This document shows positions 44,709 through 52,842 of a DNA stretch of 64,000 nt, piece after piece. The notes beneath the pieces are model-generated. The model did no database searches, had not been told where the DNA came from, and worked only from the letters and a program-made list of their open reading frames with translations. This DNA comes from Pinibacter soli. Its GTDB lineage: Bacteria > Bacteroidota > Bacteroidia > Chitinophagales > Chitinophagaceae. Both the position numbers and the translations under genes were made by a program. The stretch lies in the NCBI RefSeq assembly GCF_029961145.1, contig NZ_JASBRG010000006.1, positions 112,660 to 176,659 on the forward strand, read 5' to 3'. Numbering within the stretch: position 1 is the stretch's first letter; every line of letters starts with the position of its first letter.

Positions 44709-45941
44709 TTAATTTACTTGTATTGCCACCTTATCCTTGATAATATGATAAAGCTTTATCGACAATGCATGGAAAAGCATTTTGGCGTTCGCGTTTCTCT
44801 CGATATAGTAAGCTGCTTTATCTAACTCTTCTACAATGGCTTGCTGCTGTGCCACATCAGTAAGTTTGTTGAAGCGCTCCGCGAAATCTTTTTCACTTTG
44901 TGCCAAAGAAAAATTGCTGATGGCCGCGCCCATGAATTTCAACCGGATACTTTGCTCCAGCAAATGCGTGAAGTAACGGAGAAACTGTTTTTGTTTTTCG
45001 CGACCCTGTTTGCTTACTTCTTCGATCCATTTTACCTGCGCCGCAGGACCGTTTTTCAACAAAGCGTTTAGCCATTCTCGCAAGAGGTCGTTCCAGTCTT
45101 CATCAGAATGCTGAAGCATTTGCAACGCCTCGCGATAATTGCCTTCGCTGATGCCGGCAATTTGTTGCGCCTGTGCAGGAGCAACTTTAGACTTTACGGT
45201 GAGCGATTTTTCAATGTCCCCAGGTTCCAGCATTGGAATTTTCACCAGTTGGGTGCGGGATAATATGGTTTGTAAAATCAATGATTCGTTTTCTGCCACC
45301 AAAATAAAGAGTGTATTGGCAGGTGGCTCTTCGATCAGTTTAAGCAGTTTGTTTCCTTCATTTCCCAAATATTCCGGCATCCATAACACAAGCACTTTAT
45401 ATTCACTCTCGAAGCTTTTCAGGTTCAGTTTGCGAATGATCTCGTTACACTCATAAGCGGTAATGTTACCTTGTTTGTTTTCTGCGCCAATAAACTGTAA
45501 CCAGTCGTACGCGTTGCCGTAAGGGAATTTTTGTATAAACTCACGCCACTCTGTAATGTAGTCGGTACTTACCGGCTTGTCTCCGCTTTTACGCGGAATA
45601 ACGGGATAAGAAAAATGTATGTCGGGGTGTGTATAGGTATTTGCTTTTGAAAAGCCTTCCTGCTTTTGCATCCACGCATCGATGGTGGCGGAAGTAAAAT
45701 GTTCCGGCTCTGTTTCAGCAGGCTCTGCGTCGCCAAACAAAGAAACGGGAGCCTCCTGTTTTTTCTTCGCCGCAATGCCATTTTTAATACTTATGTAATT
45801 GGCAAACGCCAGCGCCAAAGGCAATGCGCCACTTCCTTCTTTTCCCAAAAACAGCAGCGCATGACTTAGGCGATTATTAGTCACCATATCAATCAGTTGC
45901 TGCTTTGTTTCCGTCTGTCCGATAACATCGTTGAATTGCAT
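44709..45941 (-). CDS. holB: DNA polymerase III delta-prime subunit (HolB-like)
   Basis: A 410-residue clamp-loader protein. The start MQFNDVIGQTETKQQLI, the degenerate P-loop region LLFLGKEGSGALPLALAFA, the EGNKLLKLIEEPPANTLFIL block with sensor-like LILQTILSRTQLVKIP, and a helical C-terminal domain all fit delta-prime/gamma-like proteins. The region that in relatives holds the four-cysteine zinc module, just after the first block, has no cysteine here and instead reads KKKQEAPVSLFGDAEPAE. The ATG at 45941 drops an extension that lies in an inverted repeat. Confidence 0.88.
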   Translation of the reverse strand: MQFNDVIGQTETKQQLIDMVTNNRLSHALLFLGKEGSGALPLALAFANYISIKNGIAAKKKQEAPVSLFGDAEPAETEPEHFTSATIDAWMQKQEGFSKANTYTHPDIHFSYPVIPRKSGDKPVSTDYITEWREFIQKFPYGNAYDWLQFIGAENKQGNITAYECNEIIRKLNLKSFESEYKVLVLWMPEYLGNEGNKLLKLIEEPPANTLFILVAENESLILQTILSRTQLVKIPMLEPGDIEKSLTVKSKVAPAQAQQIAGISEGNYREALQMLQHSDEDWNDLLREWLNALLKNGPAAQVKWIEEVSKQGREKQKQFLRYFTHLLEQSIRLKFMGAAISNFSLAQSEKDFAERFNKLTDVAQQQAIVEELDKAAYYIERNANAKMLFHALSIKLYHIIKDKVAIQVN

Positions 45942-45951
45942 GAACGCAAGG

Positions 45952-46180
45952 TAATTTGAAAATGTGAAAATGTGGGAATTTGAAAATGAGAGGAAGGAAT
46001 ACGGATTTTCATGATTGTCGAGATGCAACATGATTTTTTTGAGATTGGAAGCTTAATGATCTGCTTCACTTCCATTATCGCATTGATTTTTTAAAGCGAA
46101 ATCATAACAAATCGCGGCAATCCTAAAAATCCACCTTCTTTCTATTTTCAAATTTTCACATTCCCACATTTTCACATTAT
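45952..46180. repeat. Nested inverted repeat, 'AATGTGAAAATGTGGGAAT' family (copy F)
   Basis: Outer arms 45952-45990 and 46143-46180 share the 19-base word in reverse complement. Inside, GGATTTTCATGATTGTCG and its imperfect complement near 46110-46132 echo the repeat upstream of jetA. It fills the gap between holB and the glycosylase gene and overlaps the stop codon of the latter. Confidence 0.8.
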
Positions 46181-46779
46181 TTCTTCCCGCTCACATACCC
46201 ATTTTCTTTCAGGTAAAACCTGTAGGGCAGCAACGCGTCTTCCGCGGCATAGTCGACGCCTATGCGTTTGGAGGCTATGATGTTTTTGCTGGAAACTTTA
46301 AATCCATCATCGGCTATGTAGATGTCTTTGCCAAATAATGTGTTACCGCTGTGGTGCGTGGCTATGCCCAGCGCTTTGGAAACATTTCCCGGGCCGCGGC
46401 CTATTGAAAAATCTAGCTTTGTTTTTTTCATACGCTCCAGCATTGTATCAATGCCTTCCAGCGGTTCGATGGCGCGGATCAAAACGGCATGAGGCACATC
46501 TTTCACATTGGTTACCACATTAAAAAGGTGGTGGATACCGTAACACAAATACACATATGCATTGCCTCCTTCGCCAAACATTATCTCCGTGCGCTTTGTG
46601 CGGCGATTGTTGTATGCATGCGAAGCCTTGTCCACAGCTCCGTTGTAGGCTTCGGTTTCTACAATGCGCCCACAAGTGACTACTCCGTCGAAAGTTGTAA
46701 CCAAAACTTTTCCGATCAACTGTTTCGCAATTTTCACCACATCTTCCCGTTCGTAAAACGCTTTGTCAAGTTTTTGCAT
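46177..46779 (-). CDS. DNA-3-methyladenine glycosylase (AAG/MPG family)
   Basis: A 200-residue alkyladenine glycosylase that removes 3-methyladenine and related damaged bases. Recognisable text: FYEREDVVKIAKQLIGK, the catalytic region GRIVETEAYNGAVDKASHAYN, RTEIMFGEGGNAYVYLCYGIHHLFNVV and RGPGNVSKALGI. Length is standard. It is unrelated in fold to the Tag-type glycosylase at 59203-59754, so the window has two base-excision routes for alkylated adenine. Confidence 0.95.
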   Translation of the reverse strand: MQKLDKAFYEREDVVKIAKQLIGKVLVTTFDGVVTCGRIVETEAYNGAVDKASHAYNNRRTKRTEIMFGEGGNAYVYLCYGIHHLFNVVTNVKDVPHAVLIRAIEPLEGIDTMLERMKKTKLDFSIGRGPGNVSKALGIATHHSGNTLFGKDIYIADDGFKVSSKNIIASKRIGVDYAAEDALLPYRFYLKENGYVSGKK

Positions 46780-46843
46780 ATGTAATTTTTTGTACAGTAT
46801 GGGTTCAATGTAATAAATTTATGCACTTTAAAACTTCAGGCCA

Positions 46844-47605
46844 TTGTTAAAGGAAATAGTCACAGCTGTAGAATCGTACTTCAGGGCGCATCAGTTTATT
46901 AAGCGGCATAAATTGTGGAAATGGATATTTATTCCGGGGTTGCTGTATATGATACTGTTTGTTGCAGGGATGATTCTATTTCTTGATTCCTCCAATACAG
47001 CTGTAAACTACCTCAGCCGCGTAATTGGCGTTGAGCGTTGGTTGCAAAAACAATCGAACGCACTCTTAAGTTTTCTGTTTGTGATGGGGCAAATAATGAT
47101 CAGACTGGTGTTGCTGTTTTTCTATTTCTCCTTGTTCAAATATTTGTTCCTCATTATCGGTTCGCCGGTATTTGCTTATTTAAGCGAAAAAACAGAAGCT
47201 ATCCTGGAGGGTCGTGATTTTCCGTTTAGTTTCAAACAACTTTTAAAAGACATCATCCGCGGCATACGACTCGCTTTACGAAATGCGCTTTGGCAAACAG
47301 TTTATGTTGTTTCATTGCTTATCCTTTCGTTTGTGCCCGTTGTGGGATGGATCGTACCGGTTATATCTGTTTTCATCGAATGTTATTATTATGGTTTCTC
47401 AATGCTTGATTACAGTTGCGAACGACATAAAATGTCGCCCTCTGCAAGTATTGAATTTATTGGCAAGCACAAAGGCCTTGCGATTGGAAACGGTTTGGTG
47501 TTCTATGTAATGCATGCCGTACCGTTTTTAGGTTGGGTGCTCGCTCCGGCATATGCAGTAATTGCAGCTACCCTGAGTTTGTATTATCAAAATAAAGAAG
47601 TGTAA
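46844..47605 (+). CDS. EI24 domain membrane protein (CysZ-like), TTG start
   Basis: A 253-residue protein of the EI24/CysZ group. Four or five membrane helices are seen (IFIPGLLYMILFVAGMILFL; LSFLFVMGQIMIRLVLLFFY; WQTVYVVSLLILSFVPVVGW; and others), with FPFSFKQLLKDIIRGIRLALR between. CysZ-type members transport sulfate, but the specificity of distant members is open. The frame has no ATG before the conserved KEIVTAVESYFRAHQFIKRH. The preceding in-frame codons reach a stop at 46829, so the TTG at 46844 is the start. Confidence 0.85.
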   Translation: MLKEIVTAVESYFRAHQFIKRHKLWKWIFIPGLLYMILFVAGMILFLDSSNTAVNYLSRVIGVERWLQKQSNALLSFLFVMGQIMIRLVLLFFYFSLFKYLFLIIGSPVFAYLSEKTEAILEGRDFPFSFKQLLKDIIRGIRLALRNALWQTVYVVSLLILSFVPVVGWIVPVISVFIECYYYGFSMLDYSCERHKMSPSASIEFIGKHKGLAIGNGLVFYVMHAVPFLGWVLAPAYAVIAATLSLYYQNKEV

Positions 47606-47681
47606 TACCGATTGGTCAAACAATATAGACCAATTTCGACTTCGTCTCATTGTTCTATTTGTTTGATCCATCGGCATTATA
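47603..47681. repeat. Inverted repeat after the EI24 gene
   Basis: TAATACCGATTGGTCAAACA (47603 onward) and TTGTTTGATCCATCGGCATT (47659 onward) are reverse complements with about three mismatches. The EI24 stop TAA is the first three bases of the left arm. Confidence 0.7.
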
Positions 47682-47700
47682 AGGATTTAAAATTTATAAA

Positions 47701-48411
47701 ATGGCAAGTCTCGCGATAGGAAAGGTTTATCTCATTCCCACATATCTTGATGAAGAAAATGTAGCGGTTATTCCCGCTTACATTTTAGAGGCAGTGAAAG
47801 AATGCCGTGTGTTTTTTGTAGAAAACGAAAGAACTGCACGTCGTTATTTGAAGATGTTGTGGAAGGAAATGATTATTGATAATTACGAATGGCATACGAT
47901 ACATAAAGCCGAGGACGAGGTAAAGGATAAATTTAGAAAAGCAATACAAAGCGGCGCTGCCATTGGTGTTATAAGCGAAGCAGGCTGTCCGGGTGTTGCA
48001 GATCCGGGACAAATACTGGTAAGTGTGGCGCATGAAATGTTTGCCGAAGTAAAACCACTTGTGGGACCAAGTTCTATTTTATTGGCGCTAATGGCGAGTG
48101 GCATGAATGGCCAGCTATTTCAATTCAATGGCTATTTGCCAATAGACAATGGCGCGAGAATAAAAGCATTGAAAGATCTGGAGGCAGATTCCATCAAAAG
48201 GCAGTGCACACAAATATTTATTGAGACACCTTACCGCAATAATCAACTCATAGAAACCATTTTAAAAACCTGCAAGTCTTCTACCAAACTCTGCATTGCT
48301 GTTGATATTACAGGCAAAAACGAAAACATTCAAACAAAAACCATTGCCGCGTGGCAAAAAAATAAACCGGACATCAATAAACGTCCGGCGATATTTTTAA
48401 TTAATAATTGA
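47701..48411 (+). CDS. SAM-dependent methyltransferase, tetrapyrrole-methylase fold (RsmI-like)
   Basis: A 236-residue protein of the tetrapyrrole/RsmI methylase superfamily. The start GKVYLIPTYLDEENVAVIP, the SAM-site loop ISEAGCPGVADPGQILV and PLVGPSSILLALMASGMNGQ, and IFIETPYRNNQLIE are typical of the second RsmI-like family found in Bacteroidota. RsmI methylates the 2'-O of 16S rRNA C1402; whether this paralogue does so is uncertain. The stop codon follows LINN and runs into a repeat cluster. Confidence 0.85.
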   Translation: MASLAIGKVYLIPTYLDEENVAVIPAYILEAVKECRVFFVENERTARRYLKMLWKEMIIDNYEWHTIHKAEDEVKDKFRKAIQSGAAIGVISEAGCPGVADPGQILVSVAHEMFAEVKPLVGPSSILLALMASGMNGQLFQFNGYLPIDNGARIKALKDLEADSIKRQCTQIFIETPYRNNQLIETILKTCKSSTKLCIAVDITGKNENIQTKTIAAWQKNKPDINKRPAIFLINN

Positions 48412-48416
48412 GTATT

Positions 48417-48533
48417 GCTCTTCAAGGCTTGTAGCCTTGAAGCTGTATTCTATCGCCTACGGCGATAATAATAAAATAAAAATGTTGCCAAAGGCAACAC
48501 AATAGTACTTCAAGGCTGCAAGCCTTGAAGAGC
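48417..48533. repeat. Cluster of four short hairpins, 'CTTCAAGGCT' composite
   Basis: Four consecutive mini-palindromes are seen: CTTCAAGGCT-TGT-AGCCTTGAAG, TCGCC-TAC-GGCGA, GTTGCC-AAA-GGCAAC and CTTCAAGGCT-GC-AAGCCTTGAAG. The first and last also pair with each other as outer arms. The cluster fills the gap between the RsmI-like gene and the convergent small gene. Confidence 0.88.
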
Positions 48534-48561
48534 GTAGAAAATCAAACGCTTAATTATTCAG

Positions 48562-48960
48562 TTACTGTATTCCCCCCGTTCTTCCCGGCTGCACCTCTTC
48601 AATCTTCATAATGCTATCAACGATAAATTCGCTGTTGCCTCGCCATGGCAATGAACCGAGGTATTCCTTATAATGTAGTTCGAAAAATTTCCCGCTATTG
48701 TTCATGATTTGCGCCGCCACTCTTTCATTGGCAACGGAGAAATCAAACTCATTGGATTGAAGATTTCCGGGCGCCGCGGAACGAAAACCCGTTTGAATGA
48801 GCCGTCCTTCATATGTTTTAAAAACGAAGCCTTTTTTCACAAAGAAATTCAACTCGCCCGCCTTGGTACCTTCCCCAAAAACGAAATAATATCGCCAGAA
48901 GAAAAAGATTCCCAGTCCCAATACGAGCACAGTGACAAGAATAGTAACAAATTTTCGCAT
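48562..48960 (-). CDS. Hypothetical single-pass membrane protein
   Basis: A 132-residue protein with one N-terminal membrane helix (VTILVTVLVLGLGIFFFWRYY) and a small beta-rich domain (KAGELNFFVKKGFVFKTYEG, HYKEYLGSLPWRGNSEFIV). I recall Bacteroidota relatives carrying the misleading label 6-phosphogluconate dehydrogenase; nothing here resembles that enzyme. Probably periplasm-facing. Function unknown. Confidence 0.78.
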   Translation of the reverse strand: MRKFVTILVTVLVLGLGIFFFWRYYFVFGEGTKAGELNFFVKKGFVFKTYEGRLIQTGFRSAAPGNLQSNEFDFSVANERVAAQIMNNSGKFFELHYKEYLGSLPWRGNSEFIVDSIMKIEEVQPGRTGGIQ

Positions 48961-49200
48961 AAAATTCTATTAATCAGTGTGAAAGATAGTTGAGTTAAGG
49001 CAAAAGGCAAAATGCAAAAATCAAAATGCCCAATTGCTAAACTACCCACAAAATGTATGGTTCAAAAAATGAGAAATATTCTTTTTACTACATAAGTTTT
49101 ACTTTTTACTTATTCGATTGTTGATTAATAATTGTTTAAAATGGCTCAATCTAAAATTGAATAACTTCGCAATCTTTTATCTTAATAAATACAAATTGTT

Positions 49201-50319
49201 ATGCGAATTGGAATAGTATGCTACCCCACCTTTGGCGGTAGTGGAGTACTCGCGACGGAATTAGGAAAAGCATTGGCAAATAAGAATCACCAGGTCCATT
49301 TTATAACTTATCAGCAGCCCGTTCGTCTTAATGAATTCAATGCAAATATTTTCTATCACGAGGTACACGTGCCCACATATCCGTTATTTGATTATCCGCC
49401 TTATGAAACAGCTTTGAGCAGCGCAATGGTAGACGTTGCGATGAATCACAAGCTTGATCTTTTACACGTGCATTACGCAATTCCCCACGCATCTGCGGCG
49501 TATATGGCAAAAAAGATCCTGGAAAAAGAAGGCATTAAAATACCGGTTATCACCACACTTCACGGTACCGACATTACGTTGGTGGGCCGCGATAAAACCT
49601 ATGCCCCGGTGGTTACCTTTTCCATGAACGAGAGCGATGCAATTACAGCAGTTTCTCAAAACCTGAAAGATGAAACCTTTAAGTTTTTCAAAATTGAAAA
49701 GGACATAGAGGTTATTCACAACTTTGTAGACGTGAGCCGTTTCAGGAAAAAGCCGATCGACGCTTTCAGAAAAGTAATCGCCCCCAATAATGAAAGGATC
49801 GTTTTGCATGCCTCGAACTTTAGAAAAGTAAAACGTATACCGGATGTTGTGAAAGTATTTGCTGAAATACGCAAGGAGCTGCCTGCCAAACTCCTTTTTG
49901 TAGGCGATGGTCCGGAAAGACCAATGGCTGAAGAAATGTGCCGTCAGCTAGATCTGTACGGCGATATTCGTTTTGTCGGCAAGCAAGAACAAATGGAAGA
50001 GATTTTAGCAGTATCGGATCTGTTTCTTCTCACCTCCGAATACGAGAGCTTTGGATTAGCCGCATTGGAAGCAATGGCAGCAGGCGTTCCCGTTATCAGC
50101 ACCAACGCCGGTGGTATACCGGAAATTCAGTTGCAGGGCAAAACAGGCTACATGAGTAACTTAGGTGATGTAAAAGAAATGAGCGAACATGCGATACACA
50201 TTTTGAAAGAAGACTCTGTGCTCCAGGAGTTTAAGAAAAGGGCCGCAAAACACGCCGCAACTTTCGATATCCACAACATAGTTCCGCAGTATGAAGAGCT
50301 GTATAACAGGTTTTTATAA
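49201..50319 (+). CDS. bshA: N-acetyl-alpha-D-glucosaminyl L-malate synthase BshA
   Basis: A 372-residue GT4 glycosyltransferase, first enzyme of bacillithiol synthesis, joining UDP-GlcNAc and L-malate. The family opening GIVCYPTFGGSGVLATELG, HVHYAIPHASAAYMAKKIL, TTLHGTDITLVGRDKTY and the nucleotide-sugar site SEYESFGLAALEAMAAGVPV are clear. Length is standard. bshB and bshC are not in the window. It suggests that this organism uses bacillithiol, which fits the DinB-family gene nearby. Confidence 0.96.
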   Translation: MRIGIVCYPTFGGSGVLATELGKALANKNHQVHFITYQQPVRLNEFNANIFYHEVHVPTYPLFDYPPYETALSSAMVDVAMNHKLDLLHVHYAIPHASAAYMAKKILEKEGIKIPVITTLHGTDITLVGRDKTYAPVVTFSMNESDAITAVSQNLKDETFKFFKIEKDIEVIHNFVDVSRFRKKPIDAFRKVIAPNNERIVLHASNFRKVKRIPDVVKVFAEIRKELPAKLLFVGDGPERPMAEEMCRQLDLYGDIRFVGKQEQMEEILAVSDLFLLTSEYESFGLAALEAMAAGVPVISTNAGGIPEIQLQGKTGYMSNLGDVKEMSEHAIHILKEDSVLQEFKKRAAKHAATFDIHNIVPQYEELYNRFL

Positions 50320-50396
50320 AAAAAATGTAAATATTTTCAGGGGGAAATAAAACTTACTTTTTGAAGAAAAATTAATTATCTTCGTAGTACTTAAAA

Positions 50397-50438
50397 GGCA
50401 ACGCTTTCACTATAGTTGAAAGCGTTGCCCTTTTTTTC
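50397..50438 (+). terminator. Strong hairpin with T7 tract between bshA and greA
   Basis: A perfect 13-bp stem (GGCAACGCTTTCA and complement) with a 7-base loop is followed by TTTTTTT. It ends 28 bases before the greA ATG. It could simply terminate bshA. AT-rich promoter-like sequence between bshA and the hairpin (TACTTTTTG at 50355-50363) leaves open that it lies in the greA leader. Confidence 0.88.
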
Positions 50439-50465
50439 ATTCCTGTCTAAAACAAGGAGGGTTTT

Positions 50466-50939
50466 ATGTCTGATGTAATTTATGTAAGTAAAGAAACGCT
50501 GGAGCAAATGAAGCACGATTTGCACCACATGAAAACGGTAGAAAGACCTGCCGCTTCAAAGGCTATTGCTGAAGCCCGTGAAAAAGGAGATTTGCGTGAG
50601 AATGCGGAATACGATGCGGCCAAAGAGGCGCAAGGGATGCTGGAAGCAAAGATCAAAAAATTTGAAAGTGATCTTGCGAATGCCAGAATCCTGGATGCAG
50701 ACGCGATCGACACAAGTAAAGTTTCCATATTGACCAAGGTAACTGTTACCAATATAAAAACTAAAAAATCAGTTACTTATCAAATAGTATCTGAAAAAGA
50801 AGCTGATCTTAAATCCGGCAAAATTTCCGTGGGCTCTCCTATCGGACAGGGATTGCTTGGAAAAAAGAAAGGTGAAGTTGCGGAAGTGCAGGCGCCTGCA
50901 GGTGTCATTCAATTCAAGATTGAAAGCATATCAGCTTAA
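50466..50939 (+). CDS. greA: Transcription elongation factor GreA
   Basis: A 157-residue GreA, which rescues backtracked RNA polymerase by stimulating transcript cleavage. The N-terminal coiled coil carries the acidic tip REKGDLRENAEYDAAKEAQ with the catalytic D and E. The C-terminal FKBP-like part ends SVGSPIGQGLLGKKKGEVAEV. A strong Shine-Dalgarno AAGGAGG, unusual in this window, lies 8 bases before the ATG. A strong hairpin terminator precedes it, and another follows its stop. Confidence 0.97.
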   Translation: MSDVIYVSKETLEQMKHDLHHMKTVERPAASKAIAEAREKGDLRENAEYDAAKEAQGMLEAKIKKFESDLANARILDADAIDTSKVSILTKVTVTNIKTKKSVTYQIVSEKEADLKSGKISVGSPIGQGLLGKKKGEVAEVQAPAGVIQFKIESISA

Positions 50940-50961
50940 ACTTGCCTTAAATTGTTTAATG

Positions 50962-50986
50962 AGCCCCGGAACTTCTGGGGTTTTTT
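50962..50986 (+). terminator. Intrinsic terminator of greA
   Basis: AGCCCCGG and CTGGGGTT pair around a short loop (ending GGGG), followed by TTTTTT. It lies 22 bases after the greA stop codon. Confidence 0.85.
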
Positions 50987-50990
50987 GTTG

Positions 50991-51155
50991 GCACACAGAT
51001 GACACGGATTGGACGGATTTACACAGATCTCTTGCTAAGAATTTAATAAATGACTAAGAGGAATAACTAACAACGTTACATCCGGGCAGCTGGAAGAATA
51101 GTTTAGAAGTTGAAAAAATCAGTGTAAATCCGTCCAATCCGTGTCATCCGTGTGC
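50991..51155. repeat. Long inverted repeat, 'GCACACAGATGACAC' family (copy A5)
   Basis: Arms GCACACAGATGACACGGATT (50991 onward) and words ending CCGTGTCATCCGTGTGC (to 51155). It starts right after the greA terminator and takes up half of the 302-base gap before the oxidoreductase gene. Confidence 0.9.
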
Positions 51156-51241
51156 CATTCTCTACGTCTCGTTCATTTTCAATTTTCGACTTTCAATTTT
51201 CAATTGGCTTTTGCCTAACTTGTACTATAAACATCGAGGAA

Positions 51242-52315
51242 ATGGCTAAGTTATTTGAACCACTCACGATAAAAGAGGTAACGTTTAGAAATAGGATTGT
51301 TGTTTCGCCTATGTGTGAATATTCTTCGATCGACGGCTTCGCAAATGACTGGCACCTTGTGCATCTTGGTAGCCGCGCCGTTGGTGGCGCCGGATTGATC
51401 ATTACAGAAGCTACGGCCGTTAATCCGGACGGTCGCATTTCACCTGACGATCTCGGCATCTGGAAAGATGAACATATAGAAAAGCTGGAGCAAATTGTAG
51501 AATTCATTCACGAGCATAGGGCAGTGGCGGGCATTCAGCTCGCACATGCAGGAAGAAAGGCAAGTTCCCTTTCGCCATGGAAAGGCGGCACACAAATACG
51601 CATGAGGGACGGCGGCTGGCAAACAGTAGCACCTTCGGAAATTGCGTTTCAGGAGCATTATGAAAAACCTAAAGCATTAACGGTTGAAGAGATAAAACAA
51701 CTTGTGATTGACTTTAAAGAAGCGGCAAAAAGAGCTGTGAAAGCAGGTTTTAAAGTAATTGAAATTCATGCGGCACACGGTTATTTAGTTCACGAATTTT
51801 TGTCGCCGTTGTCCAACCTTCGCAAAGATGAATATGGCGGCAGGTTTGAAAACAGGATAAGATTTTTGCTGGAAATTGTAGAGGCCATTCATAGCGTATG
51901 GCCTAAAGCCAACCCGTTGTTTGTCCGCATATCCGGAACTGATTGGGTGGACGGTGGCTGGAACATTGATGAAAGTATAAAGCTCGCTGCTATGCTTAAA
52001 GCAGAAGGTGTTGATTTGATTGATGCCTCTTCCGGCGGATTGTCGCACGAGCAAAAAATTCCGTTGTCGCCGGGCTACCAGGTTCCGTTTGCAGAAAAAA
52101 TAAAACTGGAAACAGGTATTTTAACTGCAGCCGTTGGTTTGATAACATCGGCAGAACAAGCGGAAAGCATTTTGCAAAATGGCCAGGCAGATATGATCGT
52201 AATGGCGAGAGAACTTCTTCGCGATCCTTATTTTCCATTGCATGCAGCGCAAACGCTGGGAGTTGATATTCCCTGGCCATCGCAATACGAAAGAGCGAAG
52301 CCAAGGAAGAAGTAA
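51242..52315 (+). CDS. NADH:flavin oxidoreductase, old yellow enzyme family (YqjM-like)
   Basis: A 357-residue FMN-dependent ene-reductase with a TIM-barrel. Marks of the YqjM subgroup: LFEPLTIKEVTFRNRIVVSPMCEYSS at the N-terminus (Cys near residue 25), GIQLAHAGRKAS, the active-site HAAHGYLVHEFLSPLSN, and RKDEYGGRFENRIRF. It would reduce activated C=C bonds of enones and is often tied to oxidative stress. The ATG at 51242 removes a 30-residue extension read from intergenic sequence. The stop lies in repeat copy G2. Confidence 0.94.
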   Translation: MAKLFEPLTIKEVTFRNRIVVSPMCEYSSIDGFANDWHLVHLGSRAVGGAGLIITEATAVNPDGRISPDDLGIWKDEHIEKLEQIVEFIHEHRAVAGIQLAHAGRKASSLSPWKGGTQIRMRDGGWQTVAPSEIAFQEHYEKPKALTVEEIKQLVIDFKEAAKRAVKAGFKVIEIHAAHGYLVHEFLSPLSNLRKDEYGGRFENRIRFLLEIVEAIHSVWPKANPLFVRISGTDWVDGGWNIDESIKLAAMLKAEGVDLIDASSGGLSHEQKIPLSPGYQVPFAEKIKLETGILTAAVGLITSAEQAESILQNGQADMIVMARELLRDPYFPLHAAQTLGVDIPWPSQYERAKPRKK

Positions 52316-52402
52316 AAATTCAAAAGTGAAAAGTCAAAAAATGGGAGTGCCACTGCGCAGTCTTGTTTTTGACTTTTTAATTTTTACTTTTCACTTTGAA
52401 TC
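52313..52402. repeat. Inverted repeat, 'AAAATTCAAAAGTC' family (copy G2)
   Basis: Arms TAAAAATTCAAAAGTGAAAA (from 52313, sharing the TAA stop of the oxidoreductase gene) and TTTTACTTTTCACTTTGAA (to 52402) around a GC-richer centre. Confidence 0.8.
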
Positions 52403-52450
52403 TCTGATATTTGCAAAGATTTTGAATTTCAGCAATTGAATTTTCAATCT

Positions 52451-52522
52451 GGTCCCGTAGTTCAATGGATAGAATAGGAGTTTCCTAAACTCTAGATACA
52501 AGTTCGATTCTTGTCGGGACTA
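52451..52522 (+). tRNA. tRNA-Arg (anticodon CCT)
   Basis: A full cloverleaf can be drawn. The acceptor stem is GGTCCCG/CGGGACT (first pair G-T), the D arm GTTC/GAAT, the anticodon stem GGAGT/ACTCT with loop TTCCTAA (anticodon CCT, reads AGG), and the T arm ACAAG/CTTGT with loop TTCGATT. The discriminator is A and CCA is not encoded. No duplicated 3' end or integrase was seen nearby. Confidence 0.95.
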
Positions 52523-52842
52523 CTTTTATATATCATACTGCATTAATAATCCAACCACTTGTAGTTGATTTGTTTTATTCAACGCATGTTTTCACGCATG
52601 GTTTAGTGTTTTGACATCTGCTGTATATTATCCTTTAGCTTCTGTTCTGAATTAATCAAAATTGTATTTGCGAAACTCGCATTATATAATTCTCACTTGC
52701 GTAACTTGAAATGTTTTGGTTGGTTATCAACGTTTAAAAAAAATTTCCGCAAGTATTAAGGGATGAGAAACATGCGTATATTTAAGAGATGTGTGCAAGC
52801 TTAGACCGCCCCTTTCTTTCTAAAGAACCAAAACCTACATCT
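52523..52842. other. 320-base gap after tRNA-Arg
   Basis: No gene, integrase remnant or duplicated tRNA end was found. It holds AT-rich sequence that should include the tRNA terminator and the dioxygenase promoter, but I could not place either with confidence. CGCATG-type words flank TTTTCA near 52583-52600. Confidence 0.4.

Noticed and set aside
48562-48960. Annotating the small membrane protein as 6-phosphogluconate dehydrogenase
   Set aside because: It has 132 residues, a membrane helix and no Rossmann motif.
52451-52842. tRNA-Arg as an integration site for a genomic island
   Set aside because: No duplicated tRNA 3' end and no recombinase gene were found within the window.
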